From: UA16 sp002292325
GTDB taxonomy: Bacteria; Bacteroidota; Bacteroidia; Flavobacteriales_D; Sanyastnellaceae
Assembly: GCA_943788645.1 (NCBI GenBank)
Contig: CALSRC010000012.1
Span: 192,267-256,266 of the forward strand
DNA length: 64,000 nt
Direction: 5' to 3'
The position numbers and the translations under genes are program-made. The notes under the pieces were generated by a model. It did not search any database, was not told the origin of the DNA, and was given only the letters and a program-made list of their open reading frames with translations. The number at the start of each line of letters is the position of its first letter. Positions within the stretch are counted from its first letter, which is position 1. This document shows positions 60,745 to 64,000 of the stretch, in pieces.

Positions 60745-63211
60745 TGCACTGCCGATCAACGAGGTATTGACGTGGTCAGCAGCAGAGGCAGCAGGTGCAG
60801 CAGCATTGGTAGATTCGCAATCAGGAATAATTGATGTGAATGCTTTGCCCATTGGTTCGCATGAATTCATCGTGTCAATGGGGCTGGGAACATGTCAAAC
60901 GATGGATACTGTTGCCATTGAGGTCGCGGCTTTGCCACAAATTGAAATGCCCATGGTGGATGCTCAGTGTTCAGGAGCGGAGATCATCGAGTTGCAGGGT
61001 GTTCAGCCAGCTGGAGGTGTGTGGACAGGCCTGGGCATCGTCGATAATGCGTCAGGGGCATTTGATCCGGCATTAGCAGGAGTTGGACTTCACGAATTGG
61101 AATATGCAGTGTCCGATTCTGCGACTCAATGCGAATCTTCGGATATGTTAGAGCTCGAAGTTGTAGATCCTGTTCCAGCGGAATTTTATGTTCCTGTTAC
61201 TGTGTGCGCAGGCACTGCAGTCGAATTGAATGCAGCGAATCCTGAGTTGTTGTCTTCTGCTACTTGGTGGCAGGCGGATACCCTCATTGGGCAAGGAGTG
61301 TCAATCGAGTGGCTTTCCGAAGATGATTCCAATATCGTCCTGAGGACCATCGATCACAACGGATGCGAAGATGCGAAGATGCAGCAAGTAACATGGGAGC
61401 ATGTGCCCCAAGCTGAAGTGGAGAGTTCAACGGCATTAGGCTGCGCTCCATTGAATGTCTCATTTCAACCATCGACCGAATTGAATGATGTGACCTGGTC
61501 GTGGTTCATCGATGGAGAATTGACCTCAACAGATTCAGAGTTTGAATCGGTATTGGAAGCTGAAAATGACTCGACGGTCTATGTTGTTACGCTTGAATTG
61601 AATCATGCTTGCGGGGTGTATCAATCCCAAGATTCTCTGTTGGTTTTGCCCGCTCCGGGATTGGACTTTTCCAATACAATCGGTGATGGTTGTGCTGGGG
61701 ATACTTTGGTTCTCAGCGTAGAATCGTCGTTTGCTGATCAATTGGTGTGGTCGTGGAATGACCAGTCTTCGGTTATGGCGGACACGCTGGAAATAGCGTG
61801 GTCGACTCCCGGGTTGTATGAGGTTCAGATAACAGCGACGCATGTCTTGAATGCATGCAGTACCGAAGCCAATTGGTCTATGGAAGTGCATGCACTTCCT
61901 TCCTTCTCATTGTCTGTCAGTGATTCAGTAGGTTGCTCTCCATTGACCACTCAATTTTCTTCGGATGTGGATGGTGTGGGATGGGATTGGAACTGGGATT
62001 TTGGTGATGGCATCACAGAAGTTGCAGGATCTGACGCAATGCATATCTACAATGGAGCCTCAGATGGAGAGACAATGGAGGCGCTGGCTACAGTGACAAC
62101 TGACATTGGATGTGCAGCTTCAGCATCGATATCCATTCAATTGCATCCAAGTCCCACAACGGAGTGGGGTCTGGAAGCAGACGAAAGCTGCGGAGTGCCT
62201 TCGGAGATTGAATTGGAAAGTGATTCAAGCCCCCAAAATCTAATTCATTGGAATGTAAACGGCGAATTGACGGCCATCGGTGACAGCGCGATGGTTGCAC
62301 TGGAAGAATTGGGTTGGAATTATATTGAACAGGTGATTTTCAACGAATTTGGATGCAGCACATCTGCATTGGATTCCATCGAGGTCTTGGCATTGCCCAG
62401 TGCGGATTTGTCCGTGGGACCTTTGATGGGTTGCATTGGATTGGAGGTCGAGGTTGAGGCCTTCACCAATGGGGTGTCTGCTGAGTTGGAGATTACCCAA
62501 GCAGACAATGGGGTGTATTCCGGCGAGGTGGATTCTATCTTTATTTTGGACGAAGCAGGAGGCTATCAATTTACCTTGGTAACAACGTCAGATCGGGGAT
62601 GCGTGAATGTGCTTGAATTCGCAGATAGTGTGGTGATTTTCCCGAGTCCAGAAGTTTATTTTGAGGCAAATCCGTATGCCGGAACGGCAACCGATCCACA
62701 CCCGCTGAACAGCTCTTGGACCTTTGAGAACAGTTCAGATGCAGGCCAATCCATTTGGGATTTTGGAGATGGAAGTATGTCTTCAGAATGGATCGGAACA
62801 CATACGTATCAGGCACCGGGCTCGTATGAGGTGGTTTTGCTTGTGGTCAATGAATGGGGGTGCTCTGATGAATGGACGACGACCATCACAGTTGAGGAGA
62901 ATTTGCAGGTCTTTATTCCGAATGCATTTACTCCGCCGAACGCGGGGTATTCAGACGGTGTGAACGACGGTTGGCGACCAGAAGTCTCGGCTCCTGAGCT
63001 TGTAGATCGATACGAGCTGCGTGTGTTCAACCGATTTGGTGAACTCATCTGGGAATCTCAAGATCCCGAGGCCTTCTGGATTGGTTCGGCCCAAATGGAC
63101 GGTGAGTTTTATGGAATGAACGACGTTTACACATGGGTTCTGCGCATTGATTCCCGGGCTCAATTGCCAGCCACACAGGAGTGGCGCGGTCATGTGACGC
63201 TTATTCGGTGA
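60716..63211 (+). CDS. C-terminal part of the giant Ig-like protein, with T9SS type B domain
   Basis: 831 residues beginning inside the end of the preceding frame; its first codons are not a real start. It continues the same Ig/PKD repeats (NWDFGDGITEV, IWDFGDGSMSSEW and TYQAPGSYEVVLLVVNEWG are PKD) and ends with a CHU_C gliding motility-associated sorting domain (VFIPNAFTPPNAGYSDGVN, then YELRVFNRFGELIWESQ). The C-terminus EWRGHVTLIR runs into the tandem repeat at the gene end. If the frameshift is real, the N-terminal fragment cannot be exported by T9SS. Confidence 0.8.
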   Translation: MPFLVLHTFDALPINEVLTWSAAEAAGAAALVDSQSGIIDVNALPIGSHEFIVSMGLGTCQTMDTVAIEVAALPQIEMPMVDAQCSGAEIIELQGVQPAGGVWTGLGIVDNASGAFDPALAGVGLHELEYAVSDSATQCESSDMLELEVVDPVPAEFYVPVTVCAGTAVELNAANPELLSSATWWQADTLIGQGVSIEWLSEDDSNIVLRTIDHNGCEDAKMQQVTWEHVPQAEVESSTALGCAPLNVSFQPSTELNDVTWSWFIDGELTSTDSEFESVLEAENDSTVYVVTLELNHACGVYQSQDSLLVLPAPGLDFSNTIGDGCAGDTLVLSVESSFADQLVWSWNDQSSVMADTLEIAWSTPGLYEVQITATHVLNACSTEANWSMEVHALPSFSLSVSDSVGCSPLTTQFSSDVDGVGWDWNWDFGDGITEVAGSDAMHIYNGASDGETMEALATVTTDIGCAASASISIQLHPSPTTEWGLEADESCGVPSEIELESDSSPQNLIHWNVNGELTAIGDSAMVALEELGWNYIEQVIFNEFGCSTSALDSIEVLALPSADLSVGPLMGCIGLEVEVEAFTNGVSAELEITQADNGVYSGEVDSIFILDEAGGYQFTLVTTSDRGCVNVLEFADSVVIFPSPEVYFEANPYAGTATDPHPLNSSWTFENSSDAGQSIWDFGDGSMSSEWIGTHTYQAPGSYEVVLLVVNEWGCSDEWTTTITVEENLQVFIPNAFTPPNAGYSDGVNDGWRPEVSAPELVDRYELRVFNRFGELIWESQDPEAFWIGSAQMDGEFYGMNDVYTWVLRIDSRAQLPATQEWRGHVTLIR

Positions 63212-63248
63212 CGCTTATTCGGTGACGCTTAATCGGTGACCTTAATCG
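63194..63248 (+). repeat. Tandem 14-bp repeats at the ends of two convergent genes
   Basis: Units GTGACGCTTATTCG at 63194-63207 and 63208-63221, GTGACGCTTAATCG at 63222-63235 and a 13-base copy (63236-63248) missing one C. The array spans the stop codon of the giant Ig gene and that of the minus-strand cupredoxin gene, whose ends lie in the repeat. Confidence 0.85.
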
Positions 63249-64000
63249 GTAACGACGAAGCGTGTGGCATGGCCGTTTGGAAAGGTAGCGATGTAGACGC
63301 CGTGAGGCCAATTTCGCACATCCAATAGGCCATCTTCCAATCGTTCCTTTACGACGAAGTTGCCGCGGGCATCAAAAACTGAAATGGTCAACTGCTCGGC
63401 TCCTGACCACTGAATGTGATGCTGCGCAGGATTTGGAAATCCGATGCGTTGATTCAGTGTGATCTTAGGGACTTCCAAGGCCGCATCTCGGATGTGAATG
63501 GACGCTGTGCTTTCCAACGTTTCATCGGTGAGGCTCCAGAATTCGCACGGTAGATATCCGTCCCAGTCAGCGTCCGGTTCAATGATGACCGTAAAGCGTT
63601 CGCCGGGATAAATATGCAATGAATCTGGAGCGAATGCTGCAGGCAATGGCCTGCCATCACTCATGTAGCATACAGCGTTTAATTCTTCCGGGAAGTAACA
63701 TTGAATGCGGCTGTATGCCATCGAACCAAGCCTCAAAGCCAAAGGCTGTCCGGGTTCAAAATGTACAATGTGATCAGAAGATTCGAGTTGATCTCCAGAG
63801 GCTCCGTTCACCATGAAAACATCGGGTCGGATGTCGTGGAAGGGATAAGAGGCCACGGGCTGAAGATTCGTTTCAATGGCCAAATCACTGAATAACAGAG
63901 GGACATCTTGCGCGTATGCTGGACCTGCCTCGAAGAGTGTCATATCAGGCCGGGTAACCAGGATCATTCCGTACATGCCCATGGTCAGATGGAGGGTCGT
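63242..64000 (-). CDS. Cupredoxin/multicopper-type protein with T9SS domain, 5' part outside window
   Basis: The minus-strand frame is open to base 64000, so the start lies beyond. The visible N-terminus reads TTLHLTMGMYGMILVTRPDM; HxxMGM followed by a GMILV strand is the copper-ligand end of plastocyanin-like and multicopper oxidase domains. Then a beta domain (about 100 residues), then a T9SS sorting domain: GFPNPAQHHIQWSGAEQLTI and HGVYIATFPNGHATR. The protein probably is an exported copper protein. Its terminal codons lie in the 14-bp tandem repeats. Confidence 0.65.
   Translation of the reverse strand, partial: TTLHLTMGMYGMILVTRPDMTLFEAGPAYAQDVPLLFSDLAIETNLQPVASYPFHDIRPDVFMVNGASGDQLESSDHIVHFEPGQPLALRLGSMAYSRIQCYFPEELNAVCYMSDGRPLPAAFAPDSLHIYPGERFTVIIEPDADWDGYLPCEFWSLTDETLESTASIHIRDAALEVPKITLNQRIGFPNPAQHHIQWSGAEQLTISVFDARGNFVVKERLEDGLLDVRNWPHGVYIATFPNGHATRFVVTD

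Noticed and set aside
1..64000. CRISPR arrays, rRNA operons or complete prophage
   Set aside because: No evenly spaced repeat-spacer pattern, no rRNA-like sequence and no capsid, portal or terminase genes were seen; no tRNA gene was identified by eye in the gaps.

Overview
The window reads as chromosome of a marine-type member of the Bacteroidota, probably Flavobacteriales. The evidence is a set of secreted proteins with type IX secretion (T9SS) sorting domains of both kinds, a TonB receptor with HmuY-like lipoproteins, a GH92 mannosidase lipoprotein, J-domain/KTSC and RimK/protease fusion proteins typical of the group, TAnnTTTG-like promoters and few Shine-Dalgarno sites. The order is inferred from gene content only; no marker gene was compared. 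Most genes look near 50% GC, with a clearly AT-richer accessory stretch between about 4.5 and 10.5 kb.

Layout. 1-2.99 kb: an unrecognised gene pair, the second with two membrane helices. 3.1-3.5 kb: tmRNA (ssrA) with an unusual tag, ending RLAA. 3.5-10.6 kb: a decayed accessory region behind the tmRNA. It holds small orphan genes, truncated T9SS and barrel proteins, two pieces of a VRR-NUC nuclease, a deiminase-like 3' fragment, a duplicated 68-bp promoter-bearing repeat, and a second degenerate copy of the tmRNA 3' end near 8.57 kb. The last suggests integration at ssrA. 10.6-20 kb: secreted esterase, Omp85-type barrel, YdjM-type hydrolase, PqiA-like protein, J-domain/KTSC protein, DoxX-like protein and RimK fusion. 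19.8-26.8 kb: AGMO-like sterol desaturase, GDCCVxC-like lipoprotein, a T9SS-HmuY/TonB receptor/HmuY operon, a second hydroxylase and a pterin dehydratase. 26.9-34.5 kb: HI0933-like flavoprotein, a YeeE/YedE pair, GapN, secreted proteins and an ion channel with an atypical filter. 34.5-41.2 kb: TspO, GH92, a serine hydrolase, a cysteine dioxygenase-methyltransferase fusion and isoaspartyl peptidase. 41.2-52 kb: SulP transporter, a compact glycerol operon (glpK-glpD-glpF-GDPD), two bacterial-PH membrane proteins and a regulator-like protein. 52-64 kb: surface proteins (Gly-rich type-B T9SS protein, a giant Ig-like protein split by a frameshift, a partial cupredoxin/T9SS protein) around an Amt transporter.

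How the genes fit together: the glycerol operon takes up glycerol, phosphorylates and oxidises it, and its GDPD can release glycerol-3-phosphate from lipid head groups. The TonB/HmuY operon probably takes up haem or a similar ligand. The large surface proteins are probable T9SS cargo. The strongest candidates for something new are the ssrA-associated decayed island, the cysteine dioxygenase-methyltransferase fusion, the ion channel with an atypical filter and unknown C-terminal domain, and the poly-G tracts plus frameshift in surface or secreted genes. No CRISPR array, complete prophage or recognisable defence system was seen.
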